Positions 1 through 6,491 of a stretch of 11,000 nt of DNA are shown one piece after another. Positions within the stretch are counted from its first letter, which is position 1; each line of letters starts with the position of its first letter. Both the position numbers and the translations under genes were made by a program. The DNA comes from Alphaproteobacteria bacterium. GTDB taxonomy: Bacteria > Pseudomonadota > Alphaproteobacteria > JAEULC01. Where the stretch lies: NCBI GenBank assembly GCA_020851015.1, contig JADZDN010000407.1:1-11000 (forward strand). The letters run 5' to 3'. The notes beneath the pieces were generated by a model. It made no database searches. It was not told the origin of the DNA and saw only the letters and a list, made by a program, of their open reading frames with translations.

Positions 1-106
1 GGTTGATGATGTCCTTACCCTGCTGCTTCAGCGCCTCGGCCCGCGCCAATACCTCGAACGCCGTCTCGGTGCCCAGACGGCCCATGCCTTCAGCCAGTTG
101 GATCAT
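1..106 (-). CDS. Probable class I PLP-dependent aminotransferase, N-terminal fragment
   Basis: Reading the minus strand from an ATG at 106 gives 35 codons to the window edge, starting MIQLAEGMGRLGTETAF and ending in KQQGKDIIN. The pattern of an N-terminal helix, an A-[RK]-A-x-x-L-K stretch and then GKDIIN matches the start of class I/II aminotransferases of the aspartate aminotransferase fold. In that family it is followed by the L-x-x-G-x-P-D-F segment, which here lies outside the window. The PLP-binding lysine is not visible, so substrate cannot be judged. A purine-rich GGGGCAGG stands just upstream of the ATG and supports this start. The gene is divergent from the tRNA-His gene, with a 132 bp gap. 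The family call rests on only 35 residues. Confidence 0.6.
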   Translation of the reverse strand, partial: MIQLAEGMGRLGTETAFEVLARAEALKQQGKDIIN

Positions 107-182
107 TTGCCTGCCCCTTGCGTCGCGGGCGCAGTTCTAGCGGGTTATTGACCCCGGGGGGAAGGGGCGGCGGGCCATTCCC

Positions 183-211
183 TTGACCCTGCCGGCGGGG
201 GAGGCTACATC
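183..211 (+). promoter_or_regulatory. Sigma70-like promoter of the tRNA-His gene
   Basis: A -35 box TTGACC (183-188) is separated by exactly 17 bp from a -10-like TACATC (206-211). The predicted transcription start, near 218, lies about 20 bp before the mature tRNA 5' end at 239, a plausible short leader for RNase P removal. The -35 matches the consensus at five of six positions. The -10 is weaker. The spacing and the position before a stable RNA gene make this the best promoter candidate in the intergenic region. Confidence 0.5.
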
Positions 212-238
212 CACCGCCCTGGCCCCTCGGGACCGGAT

Positions 239-315
239 GGCGGGCTTAGCTCAGTTGGTAGAGCGCCAGGTTGTGGTCCTGGATGTCACGGGTTCGAGTC
301 CCGTAGCTCGCCCCA
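239..315 (+). tRNA. tRNA-His, anticodon GTG
   Basis: The whole cloverleaf can be folded by eye. The acceptor stem is 240-246 with 305-311, including one G-U pair. The D stem is 249-252 with 261-264. The anticodon stem is 266-270 with 278-282, and the GTG anticodon is at 273-275. The T stem is 288-292 with 300-304, with loop TTCGAGT. The base before the stem, G239, is the G-1 that defines tRNA-His, and it faces discriminator C312 (C73). The CCA end is encoded at 313-315. All identity elements for bacterial histidyl-tRNA synthetase are therefore canonical. I see no convincing intrinsic terminator in the 81 bp before the next gene. Confidence 0.97.
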
Positions 316-396
316 TTATTTCAAGGCTTTGCGCTGGCGACGGGCGCCCTGCCGGCCGCGGGGCCACCGTGCGACGAGGGCCTGTCGATCCTGCCC

Positions 397-1149
397 ATGA
401 CCAACGCCCGACTGCATATCCTGGTCGTCGATGACGACGAGCGCATTCGCACCATGTTGCAGCGCTACCTGACCGGCGAGGGCTTCGACGTTTCGCTGGC
501 GGGCGAGGGCGGGGCGATGCGGGCGGCGCTCGCAAAGCGGCCGGCCGACCTGGTGTTGCTCGACCTGGTGATGCCGGGCGAGGACGGGCTGACCCTGATC
601 CGCGCGATCCGCCAGGACTACCGGCAGGTGCCGATCATCCTGTTGACCGGCAAGGTCGACGTGATCGACCGCGTGGTCGGGCTGGAGGCGGGGGCCGACG
701 ACTACATCGCCAAGCCGTTCCATTTGCGCGAGGTGCTGGCGCGCATCCGCACCGTGCTGCGCCGCGCCGCGCCGGCGGCGGAAGGCGCGCACGCGCCCGA
801 CGCCGCGCCGGTCGCGGCTGCCGGCGTGCTGAGCTTTCTCGACTGGCGGCTCGACGAGCAGAAGCGCGAGCTGCGCCGCGCGGGCGGCGAGGCGGTGGCG
901 CTGACCTCCAGCGAATACGACCTGTTGCACGCGCTCGCCGGCAGTCCCAACCGGGTGCTCAACCGCGACCAGATCATGGACCTGGCCAAGGGGCGGGATT
1001 GGGCCGCCAACGACCGCGCGGTGGACACGCAGATCGTGCGCCTCCGGCGCAAGATCGAGCGCGACCCGAAGAACCCCGAGCTGATCAAGACGGTGCGCGG
1101 CGCGGGCTACGTGTTCGCCGCCAGCGTCACGCGGTCGCGCCCCGGGTGA
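397..1149 (+). CDS. OmpR/PhoB-family DNA-binding response regulator
   Basis: This 250-residue protein has a receiver domain (about residues 6-122), an Ala/Pro-rich linker (about 123-140) and a winged-helix DNA-binding domain (about 143-245). Visible receiver residues are the acidic pair Asp12-Asp13, phosphoacceptor Asp56 (LLDLVMPGEDG), switch Thr84 and Lys106 (AKPF). The C-terminal RAVDTQIVRLRRKIE and TVRGAGYVF segments are the OmpR recognition helix and wing. It should bind DNA after phosphorylation by a histidine kinase. The ATG at 397 puts the first beta strand (LHILVVDDD) at the usual position. No in-frame ATG, GTG or TTG lies just upstream, and the ribosome-binding site is weak (GAGGG at 376-380, distant). 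The only kinase gene nearby is the convergent hybrid kinase, whose stop lies 9 bp beyond this one. Partnership with that kinase is inference. Targets are unknown. Confidence 0.93.
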   Translation: MTNARLHILVVDDDERIRTMLQRYLTGEGFDVSLAGEGGAMRAALAKRPADLVLLDLVMPGEDGLTLIRAIRQDYRQVPIILLTGKVDVIDRVVGLEAGADDYIAKPFHLREVLARIRTVLRRAAPAAEGAHAPDAAPVAAAGVLSFLDWRLDEQKRELRRAGGEAVALTSSEYDLLHALAGSPNRVLNRDQIMDLAKGRDWAANDRAVDTQIVRLRRKIERDPKNPELIKTVRGAGYVFAASVTRSRPG

Positions 1150-1158
1150 AGCGCGCGC

Positions 1159-3138
1159 TCAGCGCTGCAGCACCTCGGCGAGCTTGGCGGCCAGGTCCTT
1201 CGAGCTGTAGGGCTTGCGCAGCCATTCCGTGCCCTTGACCGGAGCGCTCGAATCCACCGTCTCGGGGGCGGCGTAGCCGGAGGTAAGCAGGATGCGCAGC
1301 GCCGGCCAGCGGCGGCGCACCTCCTGCGCCAGTTCGATCCCGGACATGCCGCCCGGCATGATCACGTCGGTGAACACAAGATCGATTTCGGACTGGCGCT
1401 CCAGCACCTCCAGCGCGTCGCGTCCGTTCTCGGCTTCGAGCACGCGGTAGCCCAGGTCGAGCAGCCGGCGCACGGTGACGCGCCGGACGCGGCGGTCGTC
1501 CTCGACGACCAGGATCTGCTCGTTGTGCGGCAAGTCCCGCGGCGCGTCCCGGGCCTGCTCCCGTGCGGCGGCGGCCTGGCTGATCGGCAGGAACAGGCGC
1601 ACGGTGGTCCCCTGGTCCACCTCGCTTTCCAGCTCGACATGGCCGCCGGACTGCTTGACGAAGCCGTAGACCATGCTGAGGCCAAGCCCGCTGCCGCTGC
1701 CCGGCGCCTTGGTGGTGAAGAAAGGGTCGAAAGCCTGCTTGCGCACCTCGGGCGCCATGCCGAAGCCGGTGTCGGTCACGGCCAGAGTCACGTGATCCGT
1801 CGTGGCGGCGCGGCCGGCGATGTTGGGCCGGCCGATCCCGGTCTTGATCGTGAGCTTGCCGCCCTTGGGCATCGCGTCGCGCGCGTTGATGGCCAGGTTC
1901 AACAGCGCGTTCTCGACCTGGCCGGGATCGGCGATCGTCAGCGGCAGGCTATCCTCCAGCTTGGTCTTCACCTTGATCGCGGCGCCCAGGCTGCGCCGCA
2001 GCAGGTCGATCACCCCGCCGACCAGCGCGTTAAGGTCGATCGGCTTGGGGTTGAGCGGCTGGCGGCGGCCGAAGGCGAGCATGCGGCTGGCCAGGTTGGC
2101 GCCGAGCTGGGCGGCCTCCTGCGCCTCGTTCAGCAATTCGCGGTCGTCGCGGTCGGCGATGCGGGCGTCCAGCATCTCCAGATTGCCGATGATGACGGTC
2201 AGCAGGTTGTTGAAATCGTGCGCCATGCCGCCGGTGAGCTGGCCGATCGATTCCATCTTCTGCGCCTGGCGCAATTCCTCCTCCAGTCGGGCGCGCGCGC
2301 TGATGTCGCGGATGAAGCCGGTGAAGATGCGCAGTTCGCCGATCCGCACCTCGCCGACCGCAAGCTCGAGCGGGAACACGCTGCCGTCCTTGCGCTTTCC
2401 CTCGACCTGGCGGCCGATGCCGATGATGCGCTTCTCGCCGGTCCGCCGGTAGCGTTCCAGATAGCCGTCATGCGCCTCGCGGTGCGGGCTGGGCATCAGC
2501 ATGCTGATGTTGCGGCCGATCACCTCGCCCGCCGCATAGCCGAACACCTTCTCCGCCGCGCTGCTGAACGACTGGATGATGCCGCCCTCGTCGATCGAGA
2601 TGATGCCGTCCGGCGCGGTCGAGATGATCGAGCGGATGCGCGCCTCGCGCTCGCGCAGGGCCTGCTCGGCGCTCTGGCGCTCGGTGATGTCCTGGCCGAC
2701 CAGGATCACGCCGCGGGTTCGCCCGCCGGGCGACAGCAGCCGCGTCGCATTCCACAGCAGCACGCGCTCGGTGCCGTCCGGGCGGCGCACCCGGCCCTCG
2801 ATGCCGCGCGCCGGCGCGCCGGCGAGCACCTGGTCGAGGTCCATCCGCGCCATGCCGCCATGGCCCTGGGAATCGAGGGTGCGGAAGAAGCCGCGGCCGA
2901 TCGCGTCGTGGCGCCGCCGGCCATAGAGGGTGCAGGCCTCGGTGTTCAGCGCCAGCACCTTATAGTCCGAGGACAGCACGATGATGGGAACCGCGATGGC
3001 TTCGACCAGCGCCAGGAACGGGGCTTCGGTCGCGTGCGCCTTCGCGGTCGCCATGGCGTCCGGGCGCGCCCCGCCGCGCGCCGCGGGGCGCCGCGGAGTC
3101 TTGCGGGGTTTCGCCGGCCGGGGACTGCGTGGGCGCAT
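1159..3138 (-). CDS. Hybrid sensor histidine kinase with FixL-like heme-PAS domain (PAS-PAS-HisKA-HATPase-REC)
   Basis: The protein has 659 residues. A basic, Pro/Arg-rich leader (1-28) is followed by PAS1 (about 38-155), PAS2 (about 165-282), a HisKA domain with phosphoacceptor His307 (GGMAHDFNN), and an HATPase domain. In the HATPase, N418 lies in NARDAM, with DTGFGM at 456-461, FDPFFTTK at 470-477 and GSGSGLGLS at 480-488. A C-terminal receiver follows (about 540-657) with Asp547-Asp548, Asp591, Thr619 and Lys642. No transmembrane segment is visible, so it is probably cytosolic. PAS2 keeps the FixL heme-pocket pattern (see its own entry). The HisKA/HATPase and terminal REC resemble CckA-like hybrid kinases, so the output is probably a phosphorelay. 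The REC must pass phosphate on, because no output domain follows. A second in-frame ATG at 3054 (Met29) would remove the low-complexity leader and may be the true start. The gene begins 86 bp after the DUF2189 gene, on the same strand. Confidence 0.93.
   Translation of the reverse strand: MRPRSPRPAKPRKTPRRPAARGGARPDAMATAKAHATEAPFLALVEAIAVPIIVLSSDYKVLALNTEACTLYGRRRHDAIGRGFFRTLDSQGHGGMARMDLDQVLAGAPARGIEGRVRRPDGTERVLLWNATRLLSPGGRTRGVILVGQDITERQSAEQALREREARIRSIISTAPDGIISIDEGGIIQSFSSAAEKVFGYAAGEVIGRNISMLMPSPHREAHDGYLERYRRTGEKRIIGIGRQVEGKRKDGSVFPLELAVGEVRIGELRIFTGFIRDISARARLEEELRQAQKMESIGQLTGGMAHDFNNLLTVIIGNLEMLDARIADRDDRELLNEAQEAAQLGANLASRMLAFGRRQPLNPKPIDLNALVGGVIDLLRRSLGAAIKVKTKLEDSLPLTIADPGQVENALLNLAINARDAMPKGGKLTIKTGIGRPNIAGRAATTDHVTLAVTDTGFGMAPEVRKQAFDPFFTTKAPGSGSGLGLSMVYGFVKQSGGHVELESEVDQGTTVRLFLPISQAAAAREQARDAPRDLPHNEQILVVEDDRRVRRVTVRRLLDLGYRVLEAENGRDALEVLERQSEIDLVFTDVIMPGGMSGIELAQEVRRRWPALRILLTSGYAAPETVDSSAPVKGTEWLRKPYSSKDLAAKLAEVLQR
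2293..2646 (-). other. Candidate heme-binding, oxygen-sensing PAS domain inside the hybrid kinase
   Basis: This covers residues 165-282 of the kinase. His223, in EAHDGYLERY (codon 2470-2472), aligns with the proximal heme ligand His200 of Bradyrhizobium FixL. Arg229 aligns with Arg206. Arg243, in IIGIGR (codon 2410-2412), aligns with the distal regulatory Arg220, at exactly the same 20-residue distance from the histidine. The hydrophobic distal triad Ile215/Leu236/Ile238 of FixL corresponds to Ile238/Leu259/Val261 here, again at conserved spacing. FixL His214 is replaced by Arg237. The FixL numbering is from memory of that structure. Related PAS domains with this HDxYxxRY and GIGR pattern occur in many hybrid kinases, and heme binding has not been shown for all of them. 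Oxygen sensing therefore remains a strong hypothesis rather than an observation. Confidence 0.65.
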
Positions 3139-3144
3139 TGCCGC

Positions 3145-3174
3145 ACCATAGCGCCAAGCCGCCCCGCGTCACAA
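3145..3174 (-). promoter_or_regulatory. Possible promoter of the hybrid kinase gene
   Basis: On the minus strand a -35-like TTGTGA (3174-3169) and a -10-like TATGGT (3150-3145) are separated by 18 bp. Transcription would begin near 3138, the A of the first possible ATG. That implies either a leaderless message or translation from the second in-frame ATG at 3054. Both boxes deviate from consensus in GC-rich DNA, so chance is a real alternative. The gene could also be read through from the cco operon. Confidence 0.3.
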
Positions 3175-3218
3175 TCCGCGGCGGCCGCGCGACGGTCAGC
3201 GGCGGAGAAGCTGCCGGC

Positions 3219-3235
3219 GGCGCCCTATCGGCGCC
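3219..3235 (-). other. GC-rich inverted repeat spanning the DUF2189 stop codon
   Basis: GGCGCC at 3219-3224 and GGCGCC at 3230-3235 form a perfect 6-bp, all-GC stem with a 5-nt loop. The loop contains most of the TAG stop codon of the DUF2189 gene (3225-3227). On the transcript it is followed by GC-rich sequence with no U-run, so it is not a standard intrinsic terminator. It could slow or attenuate read-through into the kinase gene, or protect the 3' end of the cco message. It may also be a chance consequence of high GC. Confidence 0.25.
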
Positions 3236-4007
3236 AGTCGATCAGGCCCTTGTAGGCGTGCCAGGTGGCGTGCGCGATCAGGGGCACCGTCACCGCCAGG
3301 CCGACATAGAGCGTGGCGATGCCGAGCGCCACGGCGGAGACGATCAGGAAAGCCCAAAGCGCCATCGGCTTCCAGTTCGTCATTACCGCATTCACGCTGG
3401 TCTGGACGGCATTGACGACGCCGACATCGCGATCGAGCAGCATCGGGATGGAAACGGCCGAGATCGCGAACACCATCCCGGCGATCACCAGCCCCGCGCC
3501 CGTGCCGATCACCAGGAACGCCACGCTGCGCGGATGGAAGAACACCTCCTCGATGAAGTTGCCCGGATCGGGCGCGGCCATGCCATGGAACAGCAGGAAG
3601 ATCAGCAGCGCCATGTGGAGCCAGAGGTAGAACAGCAGGATCAGCATGCCGGTGATCAGCGAGAGCTGGCCGCGGGTCCGGCCGAGCGCGGCCCGGATGT
3701 CCGCAAAGGAGGGCTGCTCGCGCTGCGCGAGGCGCCGGCTGGACTCGTAAAGGCCGAAGCACAGCGTCGGCGCCACCAGCATGAATCCGCCCGTGAACGG
3801 CGGCAGCAGGTAGAGCATCTCGAGCTGCCAAAGCCCCATCGTCAGGAACGCGCTGACGCAGACGAACACGGCGCCATAGGCCAGGCTGATGCGCGGGATG
3901 GTCAACAGGTCGCGCCAGCCGGCGGCCAGCCACTCCCACGGCGCGTCGAGCGTGACCTCGCGGATAACCGGCCGCGCTTCGTCTTGTGCAACGGCGACGT
4001 CGGTCAT
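3225..4007 (-). CDS. DUF2189 integral membrane protein, last gene of the cco cluster
   Basis: This 260-residue protein resembles the DUF2189 family of alphaproteobacterial inner-membrane proteins, for which I know no assigned function. A soluble N-terminus (about 1-38, with DAPWEWLAAGWRD) precedes about five hydrophobic spans near 41-60, 64-87, 115-140, 162-190 and 215-246. It ends in a short amphipathic tail (HATWHAYKGLIDWRR). Histidines 130, 141, 246 and 250 lie in or next to membrane spans, but I see no clear metal motif. Its ATG overlaps the ccoS stop as ATGA (4004-4007), and a GGGGGAAG ribosome-binding site lies just upstream. It is therefore probably translated with ccoS. Position suggests a role alongside cbb3 oxidase assembly or microaerobic membrane physiology. 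That is context only. Confidence 0.85.
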   Translation of the reverse strand: MTDVAVAQDEARPVIREVTLDAPWEWLAAGWRDLLTIPRISLAYGAVFVCVSAFLTMGLWQLEMLYLLPPFTGGFMLVAPTLCFGLYESSRRLAQREQPSFADIRAALGRTRGQLSLITGMLILLFYLWLHMALLIFLLFHGMAAPDPGNFIEEVFFHPRSVAFLVIGTGAGLVIAGMVFAISAVSIPMLLDRDVGVVNAVQTSVNAVMTNWKPMALWAFLIVSAVALGIATLYVGLAVTVPLIAHATWHAYKGLIDWRR

Positions 4008-4162
4008 TTTCTTCCCCCAGCGCTGTCGTCGTCGAACAGGATGCGATGCGCGGCGCCGTCCAGATCCTCGAACTGATCGTTCCTAAGCGCCCACAGCAGC
4101 GCGCAGAGCCCCAGCAGGCCGAGCAGCAGCGCCGCCGGTATCAGGTACAGCAGCCCGGTCAT
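4004..4162 (-). CDS. ccoS: CcoS, cbb3-type cytochrome oxidase maturation protein
   Basis: This 52-residue protein begins MTGLLYLIPAALLLGLLGLC. It has a single N-terminal membrane span (about 4-25) followed by ALLWALRNDQFEDLDGAAHRI, the CcoS signature: a tryptophan near the membrane border, then Q-[FY]-[ED]-D-[LM]-[DE]-x-x-x-x-R-I. It closes with an acidic FDDDS tail. CcoS (FixS) is required in Rhodobacter capsulatus for inserting the heme and copper cofactors into CcoN. A GGAGG ribosome-binding site (4167-4171) sits 4 nt before the ATG. The gene starts inside the 3' end of ccoI, overlapping it by 80 nt in another frame, and its stop overlaps the start of the DUF2189 gene. The length is normal for the family. 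Confidence 0.94.
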   Translation of the reverse strand: MTGLLYLIPAALLLGLLGLCALLWALRNDQFEDLDGAAHRILFDDDSAGGRK

Positions 4163-6491
4163 GGGTCCTCCGTGCGCGTAGCGCGTTCAAGCTGACCGCG
4201 AGCGAAGAGGTCGACATCGCCACGGCCGCGATCAGCGGCGTCAACTGGCCGGCCATCGCCAGCGGCACCGCCAGGAGATTATAGCCGATCGCGATCGCGA
4301 TGTTCTGGCACGCCAGGCGCTGCGCCAACCGCGCCGCGCATATGGCGTCCACGACCGCATGCAGCCCGCGGCCCTGCCACACCAGGTCGGCCGCGGTCTG
4401 GCTGAGATCGGCGGCCGAGGCCGGCGACATCGAGGCCGCGGCGGCGGCAAGCGCGGGGGCGTCGTTGAGCCCGTCGCCCACCATCAGCGTGCGGCGGCCC
4501 GCCGCGGCCAGCGCCGCAAGCTCGCGCGTCTTGTCGAGCGGCGAGCAGCCGGCCTGGCGCTGGTCGAGTCCCAGGCGGTCGGCCAGGTCGTCGACTGCCG
4601 GTCGGCGGTCGCCGGACAGAAGCCGCACCTCCAGGCCGAGCGCACGCAGCCTGGCGACGGTCGCGGCGGCATCGTGGCGGGGCGTGTCCTCGAACACGAA
4701 GCGCAGCGGGGGACGGCCGGGCACGGCCAGCCACAGTTCGGGGAAGGCCGACCGGTCGTCGGCCTGGATACCGCAGAAGGCGCGGCTGCCGAGGCGGATC
4801 GGTCCCTCGCCGCCATCAAGCTCCAGCCCCGCGCCGGGCACCTCGCGCACCCCGGAAGCGGCCTTCGCTTCCGGCACGGCGGCGGCAAGCGCGCGCGACA
4901 GCGGATGGCGGCTATTGACGGCGATGCCGGCGGCGAGCCGCAGGGCGTCGGCGGGCAGGTCGGGCAGGTTGCGCAGCACCGGTCGACCCTCGGTGAGCGT
5001 GCCGGTCTTGTCGAACACCACGGTGTCGACGTCGGCGAGGCGCTCCAGCGCGTCGGCGCTTTTCACCAGGATGCCCGCGCGGAACAGGCGCCCGGTCGCG
5101 ACCACCTGCACGGCTGGCACCGCCAGCGCGAGCGCGCAGGGGCAGGTGATGATGAGCACGGCAATGGCGTTCATCAGGCTGGTCTCCCAGCTCGCGCCGT
5201 AGAGCAGCCATCCGGTCAGGGTCGAAAGACCCAGCACATGGACCGCCGGCGCATAGGCGCGCGACACGCGGTCGGCGAGGAGCCGGTAGCGGCCACGGGC
5301 CTGCTCGGCATTCTCCATCAGCCGCACGATCTCGGCGACCAGGGTCGATTCGCCGGCAGCAGTCGCGGCAATCTCGATCGGCCCGGTCAGGTTGAGCGTG
5401 CCGGCGTAGACGCGATCGCCCGGCGACACTGCGCCCGGCACGGACTCGCCCGTCACCAGCGCCATGTCCACGTCCGAACGCCCCTCGGCGATCACGCCGT
5501 CGACGCCGATGCGCTCGCCGGCCGCGACCGCGACGCGCTCGCCCGGCCTGACCTGCTCGGGCGGCGCGGCGCGGCGCGTGCCGTCGGGCGCGACCACCGT
5601 GATCGCCTGGGCATTGACCGCCAGCAGGTTCTCGGCCACGGAACGTGCGCGCGCCCGCGCGCGGCGGTCGAGGAAGCGGCCGACGAGCAGGAAGAAAAGC
5701 AGCGTGACCGCGGCGTCGAAATAGGCGTGCGGCCGGCCGGCGGCGGTCGCGACCAGGCTCATGCCGGTAGCCAGCAGCACGCCAAGCGAGATCGGCACGT
5801 CCATGTTCAGCCGGCCGCCGGCAAGGGCGGCGCGCGCCGACTGGAAGAAGGGGCGGCCGGCATAGGCGACCGCCGGCAGCGCGATCAGCGCGGACACCCA
5901 GTGGAACAGATCGCGCGTGGCATCGCCCATCGAGCTGTGCCCGGCCCACACGGAAACCGACAGCAGCATGACGTTGCCGGCGGCGAAGCCAGCCACCGCC
6001 ATCGCCTTCAGGAGCGCCCGGTCCTCCGCGCCCATCGCGTCGGCGGCGCGGCGGGTGTCGAACGGCGTCAGCCGGTAGCCCAGGCGCTGCACGGCCTCGA
6101 TCAGCCGGGATCCGGTGGTGGCGTCCGGCCGCCAGCGCAGCCGCAGCCGGCGCGTGCTCATGTTGACCCGCGCCTCGACCACGCCCGGCTGGCGTGCCAG
6201 AACGCTTTCGATCAGCCACACGCACGCCGCGCATTGCAGCCCCTCGACCATCAGGTGAAGGATGCGCGTGCCGTTCGCGCCGGCGGACTCGTAGCTTGCC
6301 GTGTCGCGGGCCGGTTGGTCGTCCTGGGGACGCAGGGGCCGCGCGCCGGCCAGCAGCGTGCGCCGCTCGTACCACTGCTCCAGGCCGAGGGCGTTCACGG
6401 TAGCGTAGGCCGCGGCGCAGCCGGCGCAGCAGAAGCCGTCCTCGCGGGTGGCGCCCAGCGGCTCGCCGCAATGGCGGCAGGCGGCGCTCAC
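4083..6491 (-). CDS. ccoI: CcoI (FixI), copper-transporting P1B-type ATPase for cbb3 oxidase
   Basis: With the GTG at 6491 the protein has 802 residues. An N-terminal cysteine cluster (C5, C8, C21, C22, C25) typical of FixI is followed by a heavy-metal-associated domain with C87-x-x-C90. The P-type ATPase core has TGES (347-350), the membrane Cu site C450-P-C452, phosphorylation Asp494 (DKTGT), His529-Pro530 and GDGLND (672-677). It should move copper out of the cytoplasm for the CuB centre of CcoN. The GTG overlaps the ccoH stop as GTGA (6488-6491), which is why I prefer it. An upstream ATG at 6560 would add 23 Arg/Pro-rich residues that overlap ccoH and precede the conserved CRHCG start. 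The last 26 residues or so (from about 777) lie wholly inside ccoS and look like a non-conserved Ala-rich tail. Confidence 0.95.
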   Translation of the reverse strand: MSAACRHCGEPLGATREDGFCCAGCAAAYATVNALGLEQWYERRTLLAGARPLRPQDDQPARDTASYESAGANGTRILHLMVEGLQCAACVWLIESVLARQPGVVEARVNMSTRRLRLRWRPDATTGSRLIEAVQRLGYRLTPFDTRRAADAMGAEDRALLKAMAVAGFAAGNVMLLSVSVWAGHSSMGDATRDLFHWVSALIALPAVAYAGRPFFQSARAALAGGRLNMDVPISLGVLLATGMSLVATAAGRPHAYFDAAVTLLFFLLVGRFLDRRARARARSVAENLLAVNAQAITVVAPDGTRRAAPPEQVRPGERVAVAAGERIGVDGVIAEGRSDVDMALVTGESVPGAVSPGDRVYAGTLNLTGPIEIAATAAGESTLVAEIVRLMENAEQARGRYRLLADRVSRAYAPAVHVLGLSTLTGWLLYGASWETSLMNAIAVLIITCPCALALAVPAVQVVATGRLFRAGILVKSADALERLADVDTVVFDKTGTLTEGRPVLRNLPDLPADALRLAAGIAVNSRHPLSRALAAAVPEAKAASGVREVPGAGLELDGGEGPIRLGSRAFCGIQADDRSAFPELWLAVPGRPPLRFVFEDTPRHDAAATVARLRALGLEVRLLSGDRRPAVDDLADRLGLDQRQAGCSPLDKTRELAALAAAGRRTLMVGDGLNDAPALAAAAASMSPASAADLSQTAADLVWQGRGLHAVVDAICAARLAQRLACQNIAIAIGYNLLAVPLAMAGQLTPLIAAVAMSTSSLAVSLNALRARRTHDRAAVPDTGGAAARPAGALRAAVGA

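Noticed and set aside
142..154. GGGT-N5-ACCC inverted repeat in the intergenic region before the aminotransferase
   Set aside because: Only four base pairs in GC-rich DNA, with no supporting context as an operator.
316..396. Possible terminator hairpin between tRNA-His and the response regulator (GGGCGCCC region)
   Set aside because: The palindrome is short, has no clear loop and no T-run. I cannot support a terminator.
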